A DNA stretch of 64,000 nt from the NCBI RefSeq assembly GCF_014230145.1, contig NZ_JACHVC010000005.1:193501-257500 (forward strand), given 5' to 3'. Shown one piece after another: positions 62,813 through 64,000 of this stretch (position 1 is its first letter; each line of letters opens with the position of its first letter). The DNA is from Pelagicoccus albus (GTDB taxonomy: Bacteria > Verrucomicrobiota > Verrucomicrobiia > Opitutales > Opitutaceae). Below the pieces are notes generated by a model. The model searched no databases. It was not told where the DNA came from and saw only the letters and a program-made list of their open reading frames with translations. The translations under genes and the position numbers were made by a program.

Positions 62813-64000
62813 TCAGTTGCCGTACGGCTTTGTGGCGGTTGAAATTGGGCTAGCTGGGATTTGAACCGAGTCGAAGGAATCTGGAGAGCCCGGATCGTAT
62901 TCGCCTAAGCCTTCGACCCAAAAGGAGTCCAGTTCGGGAGCGGCTAGCTTCAAGCCCTCCACGATGCAGCGGGCAAGCTGGTGTCCGCCATAGGGGTTGA
63001 AGTGCGTGTTGTCCGCGAGGTCCTTCTCTTGTTCCGGGTAGCTCCCGGCAGGGTAGTGCACGAACGCGTTTTTGGAATCCTTGGGTCCTAGGGCCGAATA
63101 AAACGCTCCGCTCATGTAGTTGAGGTCAATGAGCGGGACTTGCAGATACTTGGCCGCTTGGCGAACCGCCTTCGGGTAGTCTCCCAAGGTCTCGGTTAAC
63201 CTGCCTTCCGAATCGAAATTTCGTCGCTTCATGGAGGTAACGAGGACGGGCCTTCCTCCTTTTGCTCTAATGGCTGAAACAAATTCGTGAATGTAGTTGG
63301 TATAGGATTCCCAGGGTCCGATGCCCTCGCCTTTTTCCTTCTGGTCGTTATGGCCGAATTGGATGATAACGACGTCTCCTGGGTGTAGGGTATCGAGTAC
63401 CTTTTCGAAACGTTGCATTCCCTTAAAGGAGCTGAATGCGAAGCCGGAGGAAGAGTGGTTGACCACCGCGATGCCCGGTTTGAGGAATACGGGAAAAATC
63501 TGGCCCCAGCCTGTCCAAGGTTCGCTGCTTTGGTCGGCCACTGTGGAGTCGCCGATAATGTGGAGGGTCGGAACGAGGGGAGCAGGCGTTATCTCGATGG
63601 CGTCGAGTAGTAGGTGTTCGCTGGTGAATTCCAATTCCAGTTTATCATTCCAGAGCCAAGTATCCACTTCGCGGCTTTTAAGCTGAACTTCCCCGCCTGA
63701 CTTCAAACTTGTGCGGTGCGTGTTAAGCGTGACGGTGTATTGGAAATCTTGAGTCGAACTCTGCGGAGCTTGGTTGAGCAGAAGTCGGCGGGACTCGGCC
63801 TTGAGGCTAAAGATCTCGGATTCCGCCGTTGGCTTGAGGTGCAGCGTCACGTTGTAGTTTCCCTCCTCCACAGGCAGAGCCATGATGAATTGTCCCGATA
63901 TTTCGAGACAGTCGGCTTTCATGCTGGCCTGATCGCTGAAAAGCACTTCCAAGCTCTCGGTGGAGGCGATTTGTTCGAATCCTGTCTGGGGGGAGTCTGT
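62813..64000 (-). CDS. SGNH esterase, rhamnogalacturonan-acetylesterase-like (CE12), partial
   Basis: The frame is open to the right edge, so the start lies outside; 395 codons are visible. The C-terminal part is a CE12-type SGNH hydrolase: block I IIGDSTVAD with the nucleophile Ser, block II SSSGFAFSSF, block III IQFGHNDQKE, and block V DNTHFNPYGG with Asp and His. The preceding 120 or so residues are beta-rich and may be a carbohydrate-binding domain. Relatives (RhgT/YesT, fungal RGAE) remove acetyl groups from galacturonate in RG-I. This fits the neighbouring PL11, GH106 and GH112 genes. Confidence 0.88.
   Translation of the reverse strand, partial: TDSPQTGFEQIASTESLEVLFSDQASMKADCLEISGQFIMALPVEEGNYNVTLHLKPTAESEIFSLKAESRRLLLNQAPQSSTQDFQYTVTLNTHRTSLKSGGEVQLKSREVDTWLWNDKLELEFTSEHLLLDAIEITPAPLVPTLHIIGDSTVADQSSEPWTGWGQIFPVFLKPGIAVVNHSSSGFAFSSFKGMQRFEKVLDTLHPGDVVIIQFGHNDQKEKGEGIGPWESYTNYIHEFVSAIRAKGGRPVLVTSMKRRNFDSEGRLTETLGDYPKAVRQAAKYLQVPLIDLNYMSGAFYSALGPKDSKNAFVHYPAGSYPEQEKDLADNTHFNPYGGHQLARCIVEGLKLAAPELDSFWVEGLGEYDPGSPDSFDSVQIPASPISTATKPYGN

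Overview
The window looks like chromosomal DNA of a free-living, probably marine, member of Verrucomicrobiota (class Opitutae, Pelagicoccus- or Coraliomargarita-like). The clues are a very large SusC-unlike TonB receptor with the FEVNSS..GY..ENTLAGSR N-terminus, DUF6250 and DUF6941 proteins, and a pectin (rhamnogalacturonan-I) operon. This placement is inference from protein style, not from a marker gene. No phage, integrase, transposase, CRISPR array or rRNA was seen.

Left third (1-30 kb): housekeeping and exported-protein genes. There is the start of a chemotaxis receptor, cysH, rpmB with a MidA-like methyltransferase, a CsgG-like exported protein, tsaD, and an isochorismatase-fold protein with a histone-H1-like lysine tail. 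A complete phosphate-uptake block follows (8.7-15.8 kb): phosphate-type porin, pstS, pstC, pstA, pstB, phoU. It is preceded by GTTAC-like half-sites repeated every 11 bp, which are convincing Pho boxes. Then come a lipoprotein, a TPR-like exported protein, hslO, an M24 peptidase, an Fpg-type glycosylase with a degenerate zinc finger, pdxH, a HAMP-only sensor, a PhnA-like zinc protein, fadL, a MATE pump, metY, and DMT and MFS transporters.

Middle (31-45 kb): tRNA-His(GTG), whose 3' end plus terminator is repeated in tandem with a 180-bp period; a LacI-type regulator; trpA; a DUF6941 protein; a bacteriophytochrome, response regulator and REC-histidine kinase on one strand; gdhA; a GT87-like membrane mannosyltransferase; pyruvate kinase; a metallo-beta-lactamase-fold hydrolase; and a ModF-like double ATPase.

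Right third (45-64 kb): a glycan-utilisation locus. A TonB receptor (45-49 kb) lies next to a tight seven-gene minus-strand operon: GH112 phosphorylase, GH106 rhamnosidase, PL11 rhamnogalacturonan lyase, CE7 esterase, double-propeller GH43, NCS1-like permease and a 56-residue membrane protein. The operon has its own terminator. Divergent from it are a DUF6250 protein and a CBM9/PKD-like protein, and at the right edge a rhamnogalacturonan-acetylesterase-like SGNH protein. Together they could de-acetylate, cleave and trim RG-I, import the products, and phosphorolyse galactosyl-rhamnose in the cytoplasm. The most novel-looking points are the permease with its one-base-spaced small membrane partner, the H1-tailed isochorismatase, the tRNA-tail tandem array, and the large extracytoplasmic insertion in PstC.
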